From assembly GCA_029204225.1 (NCBI GenBank), contig MU832137.1, positions 21,320-85,319 of the forward strand: a stretch of DNA of 64,000 nt, read 5' to 3'. How positions within the stretch are numbered: position 1 is the stretch's first letter; each line of letters begins with the position of its first letter. This stretch comes from Diphasiastrum complanatum. Its lineage: Eukaryota > Streptophyta > Lycopodiopsida > Lycopodiales > Lycopodiaceae. The notes below the pieces were generated by a model. That model had not been told where the DNA came from. It made no database searches and worked only from the letters and a program-made list of their open reading frames with translations. A program made the position numbers and the translations under genes. Shown here piece by piece: positions 1-12,129 of this stretch.

Positions 1-330
1 TGCCAAGGAGGTCTACTTCTCATTTCTCTTATCTTGTTCATTTGGATGATATTATTTCATCTTGTAGAAGCAAAGATGGTGCCATTTCATGCGACTTCTT
101 ATTTGAAGACTCCAATTGGAGGTATCTCTTATCAAAGGTGCTTGATATGAAGATTGCAATAGTTGATACTTTGGGGATCATTAGATCCATCTGCTTTGCC
201 AATATTCCTTTTCATGTGAGGGATAAGGAGGATCTAATCTCAATCAAGAGGATGATGGTGGAATTCTCAAATCTATCAAAAATCCAAGTGCATGATGGAG
301 ATTTGCCAAGGCTTGAGGCGGAGTCTTCTT
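1..330 (+). pseudogene. Unknown repeat-family protein, upstream half
   Basis: An open frame from the window edge (first ATG at 42) encodes a stretch with LGIIRSICFANIPFHVRDK and ISIKRMMV. I do not recognise the family. The same stretch recurs at 62690-62840 with about 50-60% identical residues, so this is one member of a dispersed family, not chance. The frame runs on to 437, but everything after 330 is Copia LTR, so the real fragment ends at 330. Its continuation is found on the far side of the Copia element, at 5517-5943. No domain or signal peptide is visible. It could be a host gene family or part of a mobile element. Confidence 0.5.
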
Positions 331-993
331 TGTTGAAGATAATGAACTTATGCAACCATTCTCCAGCATTCCCCGAAGGGGTCGACATATCGGAAGTCAT
401 CGACACCGAAGTCGTTGGACCCCCAACCAAAGGCTAAATGCAAACGTTGAGCAGAACGAATAGTCGGGCAAGTCGAACTATTAGGACCATAACTCGTCGT
501 GGGCGTGAAGCTACCAAGCAGTCACGCTCGACCGCCAAAGTAACGTTACTAGAGAGATAGTTAACTAACAGTTTAGATTAAACCTCTCTTGTAATGATTA
601 GTTAATCTGTCTTGTAATCCCACCTGACGGAAGATAAGTATAGATCAGAAACCAATACAAGTAAGACAAAAAGTGTTTTGCAATGCATATAATAGAAATA
701 TGTAGAGAAGCAGATACAACATTGTAAGAGGAGCATCGAGTGAGACACTACTGCCGGCTCACTCTCAAGCAAAGTGAAAACACAAAATACATTTTGTTCT
801 TCCAATCATTGATTCTTGCGCTACATCTGTTTGTCCGATTGATTGTTGCAATGTTTGTGATTGATACCCGAGGATCTAGGTCCTATAATTGAATGCATAG
901 TGTATTGCACTTCCACACACATTAGGCACACACTGCTAAGCATCAAAGCACAACTGAGCATCACACACACAAAGAACATCCGATTCCCGAACA
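331..993 (+). repeat. 5' LTR of the Copia element
   Basis: It begins TGTTGAAG and ends CCCGAACA directly before the primer-binding site. From about 635 to 993 it matches 5150-5511 closely, including the runs around aacattgtaagaggagc and ttgcgctacatct. The first 300 bases have no partner because the 3' LTR has lost them. Confidence 0.8.
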
Positions 994-1005
994 TGGTATC
1001 AGAGC
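994..1005 (+). other. Primer-binding site, initiator Met tRNA type
   Basis: TGGTATCAGAGC follows the LTR end directly. This is the standard minus-strand priming site of plant Copia elements, complementary to the 3' end of initiator methionine tRNA. Confidence 0.9.
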
Positions 1006-1025
1006 AGAGTCATTAGATACACATT

Positions 1026-2340
1026 ATGGCTACTACAATCCAAACTAGGATTGCAATCAATCTTGATGGCGCAAACTATCGCGTATGAAAGTTCAAGATC
1101 AAAACGCTGTTAAAAGGAAAAGGGATATGGTCAGTGACCAATCTATTACAAAAAGCCTCCTGAGGAAGACCAAGGAGAGCGGAATGGATAAGGAAGGATG
1201 AACGCGCAATGACGATTATCGTGTCCTCCATAAATGAAGAAATCCTCATGCAGATTGAAGATTGCGTAGGTAGCCATAAAGCGTGGGAGAAACTAAAGCA
1301 AAAGTATGAAGTGATAACAGCCGTATCGGTTATGCACCTCCACAATCAGCTACAGAGCCTGCGATGGGATGATGAGTTTTATCAGCATGTTGAGAAGATC
1401 AAAACAATCTTCGCTCAACTTTCTCCATCTAGACAAGAGCACTAGGTCCTAATACCCCAACAACTGATGTACTTCATGAAATCTCTACCCTCATCATACC
1501 AGCCTCTGAGGATGCTCATCCTAAGCTTACATGAGATGACATTCGAAAGAGCAGTCAGTCTTGTCACTGATGAAAGACTGATGAGAGATGAAGGAGAAAC
1601 AAATGGTAACCAGGAGAAGGCCCTCTTCACTAGAGGAAAGAAGAAATACAAAAACAAGCCCAAGATTGACAAGACTCAACCAAAGTCTCTGACAAGAGGC
1701 AGCTACAACAAATATACTTCTACCTACAATCACTGTCACAAATCAGGACACACAACGAACCACCCGATAATACCTTGCACACACTACAAGAAGAAATGTC
1801 ATTCAACATATGAATGCTGGCACAACCTAAAAGAGAAGCACAAAGCACAAAAAGAAATTGTTGCAAAATCGTCGAAGGATGCCGAGAAGAACGACAATTC
1901 CTTTACGATATTCGATGAGGCGTCAACCAGCTACACGGAGCACGACTACAATATAGTTATCGACTCTGGAGCTACGTCACACATAACCTGCAACAAAAAT
2001 GTCTTGATCAACTACAAAACACTCGACAATGCAAGAACAATGATACTAGGCGATGGAAGCAGACATGATGTCAAAGGCATCAGAACTCTGCAGCTACATA
2101 CACTGTCGGGGCATGCAAAGCTTCAAGGAGCACTCTATGTACCCGCACTGAGGAGAGATCTACTCTCTGTGTCGAGAATACCCGATCTTGGAATACGAGT
2201 CCTATTCGATGGGAATGTATGCCGAATAATCGAGCAAAAATCACACAAGCTGCTGACTGTCGGGCCCAGACAAGGTAACCTATACCAAGCCAAAACTATC
2301 AGTAGCTACGATAACATATTGAATGCATCTGAAAGTGAAA
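1026..2340 (+). pseudogene. Copia gag and aspartic protease
   Basis: Starting at the ATG at 1026, the frame reads a UBN2-type gag (ANYRV, then WEKLKQKYE, LHNQLQSL and VEKIKTIFAQL). A CCHC-like zinc knuckle follows near 1730-1830 (CHKSGHTTNHPIIPC, itself degenerate). The retropepsin motif IDSGATSHIT lies near 1960, followed by LGDGSRHDVKGI. Gag packages element RNA and the protease matures the polyprotein. There are stops after YRV, after FAQL..SRQEH and elsewhere. The frame from 1467 to about 2590 is the longest intact part and includes the gag-pre-integrase histidine/cysteine region (HLNMRSLYDMS ... CKACQKGKQ). Confidence 0.85.
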
Positions 2341-3250
2341 ATCATCTCTGGAACATAAGAATGTATCATCTAAATATGAGGAGTCTCTACGACATGAGCA
2401 GAAAAGAGACTGTAACTGGTTTGAAAGTTACAAGACCATGCAAAGCCTGTCAGAAGGGCAAGCAACATCTAAGTCCATTTATACATGAAGGAAGAAGAGC
2501 CAAGGACATTCTTGAGCTTGTTCACTCAGATGGTTGTGGGCCGATGACTCTCTCTCTTGATCGCGATATTTTTTCACTTTCATTGATGATTACAGTAGGA
2601 TGACGACAATATACTACTTAAAGAAAAAATCCAAAGTGTTTGATGTTTTCATCATGGCATTTGCAGAAAGACACACCTCCAAGAACTTGCAGACTATCAG
2701 GTCCAACAATGGAGGTGAGTATCCAAGCAAGGAATTCTCAAGCCTTTGCCAGGATAGAGGAATCGAGCATCAGTTCACACCGACCTATACACCACATTAT
2801 AATGGTGTAGCAGAAAGAAGAAACATAATGTTTGTCGAAGGAGCTAAATGCATGATGGCACAAGCATAGTTGCCGAGTCGATTTTGGGCCGAGGCAATTG
2901 CAGCTACTGTACACCTACTAAACAGATCGACAACGACAACACTGGAAGACAAGACACCATATGAAATGTGGACGAGTGAAAAGCCCAATTTATCATACAT
3001 ACGTGTGTTCGGATGTGCAGTATACATGCCATACCAAAAGAGAAAAGAAGTAAGCTCGAAGAAAAGTCAGAGCAGACAATGATGGTCGGATATTCGAATG
3101 GCTCACAGATCTACCGACTCTACAATCCAACCTCAAAGAAGGTGGTGATGAGCAGAGATGTGAATTTCGATGAATCGATGTTTCTTGGAATGAAAGAAAT
3201 GAAAGGCCATGAAATCTTCACACTACTGCCAATTGAAGAGGGAGATCAAG
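2340..3250 (+). pseudogene. Copia integrase
   Basis: The zinc-binding N-terminus (CKACQKGKQH) is followed by the catalytic core. LELVHSDGCGPM carries the first Asp, IRSNNGGEYPS has Asn where the second catalytic Asp is usual, and FTPTYTPHYNGVAERRN carries the Glu. The GKTPYE-like segment DKTPYEMW and IRVFGCAVYM of Copia integrases follow. Integrase joins element cDNA to target DNA. A frameshift near 2580, a stop after MAQA at 2867 and a frameshift near 3060 break it. The D-to-N change suggests loss of activity before or alongside the frameshifts. Confidence 0.85.
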
Positions 3251-3890
3251 GCCAAACATCAAATCAGAATGTCGAGACACAAACTCCAAAGTAGGAAGCA
3301 GAAGACCAACCTGTCGAAGAAATCGAAGAAAACACAAACCAGCAGCAACAAATTGGACCAAGAAGGTCGACAAAAATAAGAAGACCCCTTGACCGATACA
3401 TTGACAATCTTTAGTGGAGTGAAGATACAGATGTCGAATACTACAACTACACTGAAGAATCGACGACATATCAAGAAGCTATCCAGCAAATGGAGAATTT
3501 TGGAAGCAGGCAATGTCGGAGGGTATCGATTTGATGAAGCAGAATTAGACGTGGACACTAGAGCAAAGCTCGACTTGTCACCAAGGGCTACACGTAGAGG
3601 TATGGCATCAACTACTTCGATACATACTCTTAGAAGGTCAAGATGCGAGCATCCTACTACTCCTCACATATGCTACAAAATATGATCTGGAAGTATACCA
3701 GATTGATGTAAAGACAGCCTTTCTCCACGGAGACCTAGACGAAGAAATCTTAATGAAGCATCCTGAAAGATACGAAGACCCGAACAATTGAGACTATGCT
3801 TTTTTTTCGGCTACATTGATATATCTATGCTCTGAAGCAGACATCACGAGCTTGGTACAAGAAGCTCGACAATCTTCTGAAGCCTCCTGA
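3250..3890 (+). pseudogene. Copia reverse transcriptase, N-terminal remnant
   Basis: A hydrophilic linker with RRSTKIRRPLDRY and TYQEAIQQM leads into a broken reverse transcriptase. YGINYFDTYS is visible near 3605, and VYQIDVKTAFLHGDLDEEI with the first catalytic Asp lies near 3690-3750. Several frames are needed to follow it, and homology stops near 3890, before the YVDD motif. The rest of the enzyme is gone. Confidence 0.75.
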
Positions 3891-3894
3891 TTGA

Positions 3895-5149
3895 GAATGT
3901 CTACGATCACCTAAGACTTTGAATTATAGTTATAAAGCCTGATTTTCAAGGAAAGACACTATTTCCTTTAATATAAAGGTACAAGCACTGAAACATTGAG
4001 GATAGAATAGGTTGCTACTAAGGTGGATGCTATGGAGGTTATCTTGATTCGCTGATATGGCAGAAAAATATATGAATGGTGAATCTAGGTGTTCAAAGGT
4101 GGTTCTCTAGTATTGTCCAAGAGAGGATCTAAAAGAGGAAAGTAGTAGTTGGGAGAATGAAAGGAACTTGCCAAGGTGGATGTGGAGCTAACCATGAATG
4201 TAGATTTTCATAAAATAAAGCGATTTAATTTGAACTCTTTTACAACCGTTTGTGAGCAAGTGTGTGTGGTCTTAATTTGAAAAGCACGAGGGCTCAATAG
4301 TGTTGCCCACTTACCTGTCTTTCAAGGTGTAAGCTACTAGATTATGCAGATTGAACATTGAACATCTTAGAAAAAAGAATACAAATGGATGATGTCCAAA
4401 AATACAGGAGAATCAGCCATCATTATCATGGTTGTCTTGGACGTTGAATCATAATTTAGATTCTTCAAGACTTAATTGTAAAATAGCACTTGAATTGTTG
4501 ATGTTTTCACAAAGTTTGACTCTAAATTGCAACAAAACAACACCATTGCTTAAGCTTTTTATATCATTTGAAACCGTCCTAGACCAGCAAAACAATCGTT
4601 TCCAAGTAATTCATCAATTATCAACATTGGATTACAACAAATTATTCCCATCATAGAAAGCAGTCTTGTAAAACTCTGTAAGTCAACCTCAAAGTACCTA
4701 TAGGTATGCATTCACCAGATTGTTGTGGGAAGCAGCAAATCAATGACTTAGGGCCTCTACGGATTATTAAATTTGTTGCAAGTTGCATCCATGATACTCA
4801 GGAGGTGCCAGCACAAATCTTTACTGACTAAAATTGAAAGCCAAAATATATGAAAGCTGAATATGTAGGGACTCTTCACGTCCACAAAGAATCAGATTTC
4901 CCTTGTTACAAAAATCAGATTGAGCATTATCCACTCCAGTCACTCCTGCCCTTCTCATCCACATGAAAATACTCTAGATAGAAAATATCCTTTCTATCTA
5001 CCTTAAGTCCATCAGTCTTAGCACTTCAGACTCAATTAATGCCATGAATATTGCACTATATATCGCCTGCATGAGTTTTTCCCTGGCCCAAGCTAGAGTT
5101 TTTTGGCCGTCTTGAAACATGCTCCATTGTGCAATGTAGGTGCTCGATT
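3895..5149. other. Unassigned DNA inside the Copia element
   Basis: About 1.25 kb lies between the last reverse transcriptase codons and the 3' LTR remnant. I see no RNase H motif and no convincing open frame; the longest, 4432-4656, has no recognisable domain. The stretch either replaced the element's 3' end by deletion and insertion, or is later filler. Confidence 0.5.
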
Positions 5150-5511
5150 AATTAGAAACCAATACATGTAAGACAAAGAGCTTTTTGCAACGCATGTAAT
5201 AGAGATCTGCAAAGAAGCAGCTACAACATTGTAAGAGGAGCGTCAAGCCACCAATGAGCGAGACACTGCTGACTCACTCTCAAGCAAAGCTATAATATAA
5301 AATACATTCTATTTTTCCAATCATTGATTCTTGCGCTACATCTATTTGTCTGATTGATTGTTGCAATGTTTGTGATTGATAGCCAAGTATCTAGGTCCTG
5401 TAATTGAATGCACAGTAATGTAGCGCACTTCCGCACACATTAGGCACACACTATTGAGCATCAAAGCATAGCTGAGCATCACACACACAAAGCACATCCG
5501 ATTCCCGGACA
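5150..5511 (+). repeat. Truncated 3' LTR of the Copia element
   Basis: It matches the last 360 bases of the 5' LTR and ends CCCGGACA. Differences include a 10-base insertion (gtcaagccaccaat region) and many transitions, which shows the insertion is old. The LTR start and polypurine tract are missing. Confidence 0.8.
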
Positions 5512-5516
5512 TTATC

Positions 5517-5943
5517 AACACATGGTTTCATGGGGATCTTCAAGAGGCAAGGCCGAGTCTTTGTGGCTCACAATACATCTACTTCAACACATTCACTTAT
5601 GCTTCTCTTCCATTATTTGATGTACGATCTTGCCTTGTTGAGATTTCTGCATCTCAAAGTTGGAGTAAGGCAATACTAGTCTTGTATGATGCCTTTTGTA
5701 TGGAAATATTTCTTGTCTCTAATGGATTAGATATGTTTCCAAAACATTTTGAAAGCAATAGGTTGTGTCATCAAATGTATGCTCTTGGACCTAATAAGAG
5801 CAAGAATGAGTTTGTTACTCATAGTTTGAAAAACCATGTTGTTACATTTTGTGAGGCATTTTGTAAACTTCTCTTGAGATTAAGTGAAGCATCTAAAGAG
5901 GACACTTACATCCTTGAGCAGGCTCTTGCCATAGTTTTTTGAG
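5517..5943 (+). pseudogene. Unknown repeat-family protein, downstream half
   Basis: This continues the fragment at 1-330. A frame from about 5590 reads FTYASLPLFDVRSCLVEIS and runs without a stop to 5941 (LSEASKEDTYILEQALAIVF). It matches 62850-63240 at the DNA level. The family is unknown to me; the residues look like an alpha-helical protein with no catalytic motif I can name. Confidence 0.5.
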
Positions 5944-7086
5944 ATAGATCTTGGATTTCAATCTATGCTTGATCTATTGTGCAATCACCCACATCTTAGG
6001 AGATCAAACATACTTTTGGGCTATCCAACACGTGTTAAATTCAACATGAACTCAGATCGGGTCATTCACACATGTGGCAAACTCAAACATGGATAAAAAT
6101 GGCCAAAAAACTCAGTTCAACTCAAGAAATCACTTAAACTCAAATTTTGAGAGTTTGGCTAGGGATCTAGATTTGCCTATTTGGTAGTAGATTTAGCATG
6201 TTGAGAGGCATAAAATATCAAGGGGGGCAAACTTAGATGTCAAATCCACAGCCGATTGAACTTTTGAAAAGAGATACGCTAGAAAAATCGATTGGGAGTG
6301 TAGGTTCACCTACTTTATTGATAAAAACAAAATATTATGAGGATTCTAACTTGGAGAGGGTAACCTAAATGTCAAATTCACAAGCTTGTAGAGTGGTTTA
6401 GGTGAATTTTGCTAATTTGGGCTTATTGGGCTAGAAATTAGGGTTCTAGGTTTGCATGACTCAATTTAGACTCATCATGATATGTTCTAGCAATGGTCAA
6501 ACAGGCGAACCTAAAAAACAATAATCGAGAGATATATTGAGGTTTTTCTCTCCTATTGTGTCTTTTGCTATTGTACTTGGCTGAATAGTGAAGGATCTTG
6601 GAAGTGTGTTCATATAATTGGCAAATGGATTTTCTTTCACTGGCACTATTTTCAAGGATCTGCCATGAAGATTTCATTTTCTTTATCCAAACTGATTGAT
6701 TCACCTTGTTGCATAATACTGTGTTTGGTGGCCTTCAGCTTCTTTACATGTAACATGTACTAACTCCATGAATCAATTGAACTACTTTTCTGTCCCTGGA
6801 AGGACTCTACTCTCAGCACATATACTCATTGTACATTGTATCATGAAAAAAAGGTAGACAAAAGATTGTTTATAGTCCTAGGCAAAAAAATTTCAATTTG
6901 CCCGTTGTGACCTTGCTTTGATACATCAATGCTAGGTCACCTCTATGTAAGTCCTTATGTTTCAGGACATGATCATGCCAAGCTTTGATGCGTTTCAGTG
7001 TGTAATGCATGCAAGGCAATGGTTCAAGTTTCACATAGATTCATGAGTAAGCCTAACCAATAATGAGTAGACTTACTTGTATCTAA
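5944..7086. other. Unassigned DNA
   Basis: No domain, repeat or LTR end is recognisable here. Open frames such as 6438-6704 on the minus strand are short and lack homology. Confidence 0.5.
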
Positions 7087-7600
7087 TTATTTCGTTATGG
7101 CCACTCGAAGGCTAGGGACAATGAATTCAGCTGGCATTAACGCCTCAAGGCCATAGGCCAGTTTAAATGGAGTGTGGCCGGTAGCAAGCTTATAGGTTGT
7201 CCAAAACGCCCATAAAGCTACTTGAAGTTTGTGTTCCCAGTCAAATCTACTGGCTTCCACAGTTTTTGTAATAATGTTGCACATAATCTTATTGGAAGAC
7301 TCAGCTTGGCCATTACAACAGGCACAATAAGGCGTACTCTTACGATGAATCACAAGAGACTCGACTAAGAGTGCTCGTATGGTCTCATTCAAGAAGCGAG
7401 TACCGCGATCACTCACAAGTTCTAGAGGGCATCCGAAGCACGTAATAATGTTCTCATAGAGAAATTTAATTGTGCTGGTTGCATTAGCTACTCTGACGAC
7501 CTTTGTTTCTACCCACTTTGTAAAATAATCCATTGCCACTATAATGTATCAGGCTTGACTTCCTCTATACCCAAAACATTTGTGGGACACACCAATTATT
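7087..7600 (-). pseudogene. Ty3/Gypsy integrase core fragment
   Basis: Read on the minus strand, RGSQA*YIIVAMDYFTKW leads into an open frame with LVSDRGTRFLNE (second catalytic Asp) and the end of the core, NGQAESSNKIM (catalytic Glu). ATGHTPFKLAYGLEAL, typical of plant Gypsy integrases, follows. One stop near 7560 interrupts it, and the zinc finger and C-terminal part are missing. The same RGSQARYIIV wording occurs at about 51150, so a related family contributed both fragments. Confidence 0.85.
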
Positions 7601-7707
7601 ACAGATGCTTTATATTGTTGGCCGATCTATCCTTATTGTTGAACCTAAATGGACACATGGAGCCCTAGACGCCTTTGACAAAATCAAGCAAGCTCTTGTC
7701 ACTGCAA

Positions 7708-7897
7708 TTAAAATTTTGTTAGAATCTAGTGCAGTATGTAGATCACATCAATCAATCACCATAGCCATCTTCAAAGATGGCACATCAAAGCTAATAGATT
7801 ACAAAGAAACATTGTACATATAAGAAAAATCCCCAAATTGCATGGGCTCGACAAGTGTCAACACACTAAAATAGACACTTGTCTAACTAGTAGGCCC
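7708..7897 (-). repeat. LTR of the LARD-like element (3' copy)
   Basis: It shares gtatgtagatcacatca, ttacaaagaaaca and gcatgggctcgac with 11684-11870 in the same order. It lacks the end that reads gagtatagca in the other two copies. A purine-rich tract, on the plus strand aatccccctccatt at 8174-8187, is a possible polypurine tract, but its distance from the LTR is unexplained. Confidence 0.6.
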
Positions 7898-10800
7898 TAC
7901 ACATACAACCGCGACTTAGATCTAGACTCTTGTGACAAGGTAACATGAAAGCACACATTCATGAAAACCAAGACAAATACATTAAATACATGACCAGGCT
8001 TGCGCAGACTGTGGTATCATGTCATACCAACACCTGCGTACTAGCACCTGTCACCTGTAGATCTGTTGCTAGACAACTGGTCACCAAATCAGGTCCTCAA
8101 CCATGGCCCGCACTTGTAACCAAGATGCCCTCATGTCCAAGCATATCCAACTATCTAATAACTCCTGAAAGCTAATCCCCCTCCATTTTCCATGCTCCAA
8201 ACACAAGACTTTACCAAGGACTCAATGAATGAATGTACAAACCTCACCATAGGCTATACCTGAGTAGCTCGCCCATCTCCCAGAGATATTGATGATGATT
8301 TGCCTCTCCTACATCCCATGTAGGCTCAACTTCTCATGCTTGACATTGCCAACTCTGATTTGACCAGTACATAGGCCTCCCACCAAGGGGACTATCTCAC
8401 CACTATATCCATTATGTCAATCCAACCAAAGCAAATGCAAACTAGATCCAACATTGCGATGTAAAACTCACCACGATCCATAGCTTATCAAGTAGGATAG
8501 CTCCATCAGAATCTTGTACCCTCTGATCACTAAATATCCATTACCCATTGATAGATCCCCAAGAATCTGTCCACCTGTAGTGCGTCTAGACTCCAACTGG
8601 ATCTAACCAAACAAGCAACATCCAGCTTACCAAATATTGATGGATAGAAACAACATGTGACACCAATCTGGAGATCACTGTGCATATAACCATGCAGCTC
8701 ACTTGAATACTCACCAAAGTATCATCGATAATTCCCTGAGTAATCATCTCCAACCATGTCGGCTCACAACCATGGGCACGCTGGATCCACATCACCCCGT
8801 AATGCACTCCATGCCCTTAGGATATGTACCACCTCTAGGTACACTCCATGCCACCTACCTCCAAGTAGGCCTGACTTGTCCCTAGGTAACCACACATGAT
8901 ACACCAGTTGAAGAACATCCACTATGCATACAATATCGTATCTTACTTGAGCAACTGTAGCATATGCCACTCCAATGGACTCGTCATCCACATATTATGC
9001 TCACATGATGTCTTCCATCCTGGTCGACATCCTGCTAGACAAGCCATCCAATCTCCAAAGCATCACCTGGTCCTCCTGGCTCCTAGCATCTGCTCGCTCT
9101 CCCTGGCTATGTGCCACCCGACACCATGCCAATGCAAGCTCATCCCTGAGTCACCACTCACGGAATCCTGAGACTAATATCTCTCTGATTGTATTGAGGT
9201 ATATGGCTCTGAGTGACTTCCTCTAGGCTTCATGATCTCACCACCTGTGGATCTGAATCATACAAGTTCCAACACCTGTTCCAAGCCTAGACTCCTCATA
9301 CATCCAAATGCATGAAAGCTATAGGTAGCTTATCCACACCTGTGATGGTAGATGCCTTCCCATCGATGCCAATGTCAATGATTGGCCTCCTGCTATAATG
9401 CCATCCTATACTCCCAAATGAGCACACCATGAAGTCCTCGCCATCAGTGTACCCTCTAGTATATCACTAGCAAAACACTCACCACAGTGTTTGCCCTCTG
9501 ATGACACCCGACCATGCGATCTCCATCAACTCTCCATCCTAGAGTTGTCCCTCAAAGCTTCACACTTTGCCCATTTGTGTTTGCAGTATTCTGATTCCAT
9601 CATGAATCACACCTGTAAGTCCTGTCCCATCCAGAGATTCAAGTCCAATGTGAGATAGCTACCTCCTGATGATCAACCTGTCATCCTATAGTCCATCCCT
9701 ATCAGGTATCCCAATACCATCACTGATCACAAAAACCTGAGTATCTACCCTATAGTTCCCCATCTGTATTCTCCCAAGCTAGCTCCAAAGCTACTCTTGT
9801 GAATGATTCCAAACCACTTCTTGAGAATACATTGAGATGTGAATTCCAAAGCCGCCATCAGGTCCCTCACATGATGCGACATACCAATATCCCTCCAAGT
9901 GAACCTATGAGACCTTCCATGGCCCAAACCAAACGATATGCACTTTGCCATCACTAGAATCTGCATCCTTGATGCAAAATTGATATGGAAAATTGACTTG
10001 ACTTTTCCGAACTGGCAATTGAAGTGTATCTCATTGATGACAAACCTGATACACTGCTCTACAACTACAATGACTTGATCAAAATTGACTTACCAGCTAC
10101 AAAATCCACAAATCATCACACTTACCACTCGCCAAGAGTCTCAAAGTGTGATCATTGACCCGTTTTTCATTTTTCACGTGTCCCACACACAGTTCATCCA
10201 ATGCAAGTCCGCTATCCTGCCCAATGGCTTCCAACTGGCACCACCTCACACTCCAATCATCTGTGACCACCAAAATGTGTGTACTCCCAAGCTAGCCCAT
10301 ATTTCTCTCCGAATGAGAAATTTCTAAGTCACAGATGCGTGTGTCACTGCAGCTATCACATGACTCGACAATGCCACTGCCGATCATGCCTGTGAGAGCG
10401 TTTCCCCAAATCGCCACTTGACATTGGTGTTCTAACTCCAAAATTTGAACCTGACCACGATATTTTTCCTCTCATGGTCAGCATACCATGCCTACCTCTC
10501 ACCTGTGATTGGTTGCCCTCTCAAAATTGTCACCAATGATGAGTAGTCACGCCGCTGAAGAAATGCCCTTTTAGAACTTCGAGTCCAAATTCACATTTCA
10601 ACGTGAAATTTTTTAATGAAGTTGAATGGCCAAATGCCCTTAAGCCCTTTCAAATGAAGGTTATAATGGATTTAAAACAATCCAATGGCTAGCAAAAAGC
10701 CAATGGCCCATACTTCATTCTTGAGGCTAAATCTCAACCAATCATTGACATTGGTCTCAATCCACCGATCCACAAGAGGTCGTGCACTGAAAGTGTCCCT

Positions 10801-11667
10801 TAAAAGCACAAAGCACGTAAATACACTAGATGCCAGAACGGGTGAGGATGTGCAAGGTCTGTCCACGGCCTCTCTCTTCCTTCATCTCTTCTTTGAAGTT
10901 AGTTTGGCTATGGTAGGCTCTCCATGAGGGTTTCTGGCCGTCCTATTCAACGCACTTCAACTCCCTAGCTGATCCATGGTGCTCCACGACCGTCTGTTGA
11001 CACCCTGTTCATGATGGTAGGGCACCCACAACTATGATTTTACAGCTCAGATTTCAATGACCACAGAGAGAGATCCACCACCTTTTGTCTGCAAATCCTA
11101 GCTTCAAAATTTTGTAGCCTTTATGGATTTTGCTCCACCAGAGGTTTTTCTTGCAGTTTTCCAGCTTACTAAGGTTGCCCAGCTACTACCTTTGTGCTAG
11201 AATTGATGGCATACCAATTGTGACTTATTGACTGCAAACAATCCACTTTCCTAAGAGATTTGTCTATAACTCAAAAAATCGAGAAATAACAACTTTCTCA
11301 CTGTTGCACCAAATTGATCTCTGTAAATTGCCAAGACTGTCATTCACTACTCTTTGCAGCTCCACTACAAATCCCCGCTACGCTGAACAACTATTCATAT
11401 AGTGAACTATAAAGTCATCACCAATGATTTTCTCAAAACCACCAAAACTGCAAGTTTTTTCAGAATTCTTCCTAGAATTCCCTTATGATGATCGTTTTGA
11501 TCTTCCCCGAAGCTCCGATCAAAGCAACTTTGTTGTCTCTTGCCATCTGGACCACCTGCACCCTCCTGTACGGTGTCATTTCTCCTCAGATGCTACTCGT
11601 GCCATTTTTTTTTGATGAAAGTTGCCAACGATGGCTCCACCGAATCGTGCATACCCACATCACCCTG

Positions 11668-11681
11668 CCACTTTGATACCA
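11668..11681 (-). other. Primer-binding site of the LARD-like element
   Basis: On the minus strand the site reads TGGTATCAAAGTGG, two bases after the LTR end. This is a variant of the TGGTATCAGAGC site and sets the element's orientation. The same site, with one change, lies at 36216-36229 in the second member. Confidence 0.7.
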
Positions 11682-11683
11682 AG

Positions 11684-11920
11684 TTAAAAGTCCATTAGGA
11701 TCTAGTGTAGTATGTAGATCACATCAGTCAATCACCATAGCCACTCACAAGCTCTCAAAGCTGGCACAACAAAAGTTAATAGATTACAAAGAAACACTAT
11801 ACATATAAGAAAAGCCCCAAACTGCATGGGCTCGACCACTACAATAGACACATGTCTAACTAATAGGCCCAACATGGGCTAAAAGACTGACAAACTCAGG
11901 ACATGCCCCTGAGTATAGCA
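11684..11920 (-). repeat. LTR of the LARD-like element (5' copy)
   Basis: It matches 7708-7897 and 36232-36449. On the minus strand it starts TGCTATACTC, and it ends two bases before the primer site. Length is 237 bp. Confidence 0.65.
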
Positions 11921-12129
11921 AATGCCATAAAAAATACACTATATAGGCTAATTTTCCTACGTGTGGCTACTCAGCTAACCGAGGGTCAAGTTTCGATAAC
12001 AACCAAATACAGTGAATCTAATTAACTGTACAATAATTACAATATTACATTTTAAGCTTATTTCAAATATAAATAAGATCAACTCTGATTTCTAACTACG
12101 GCCCCTATCTTACGATCTCCAAATTGGGG

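Larger units (their letters stand above)
331..5511 (+). mobile_element. Degenerate Ty1/Copia retrotransposon inserted in the unknown repeat
   Basis: A 5' LTR (331-993), a primer-binding site, gag, protease, integrase and reverse transcriptase remnants, and a truncated 3' LTR (5150-5511) occur in Copia order. The flanking 5-mers ttctt (326-330) and ttatc (5512-5516) each differ by one base from ttctc, which is what the uninterrupted relative near 62846 shows, so they fit a decayed 5-bp target duplication. The polyprotein carries several stops and frameshifts. The part that should hold the end of reverse transcriptase and RNase H (about 3895-5149) is replaced by sequence I cannot assign. The element cannot be autonomous. 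Confidence 0.85.
7708..11920 (-). mobile_element. Non-coding LTR element (LARD-like), minus strand
   Basis: Two related LTR-like blocks in the same orientation (7708-7897 and 11684-11920) bracket 3.8 kb. The higher-coordinate block is followed inward by a tRNA-Met-type primer site on the minus strand. The inside holds only short frames without retroviral motifs on either strand, so it looks like a large retrotransposon derivative depending on enzymes from elsewhere. A second, truncated member at 34680-36449 shares about 1.2 kb of the inside and the LTR, which supports a repeat family. The lower LTR lacks its outer 60 bases, so the exact end on that side is uncertain. Confidence 0.6.

Noticed and set aside
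8586-9226. Overlapping open frames on both strands in the LARD interior
   Set aside because: All short, mutually overlapping, no domain; expected by chance in the more GC-rich non-coding interior.
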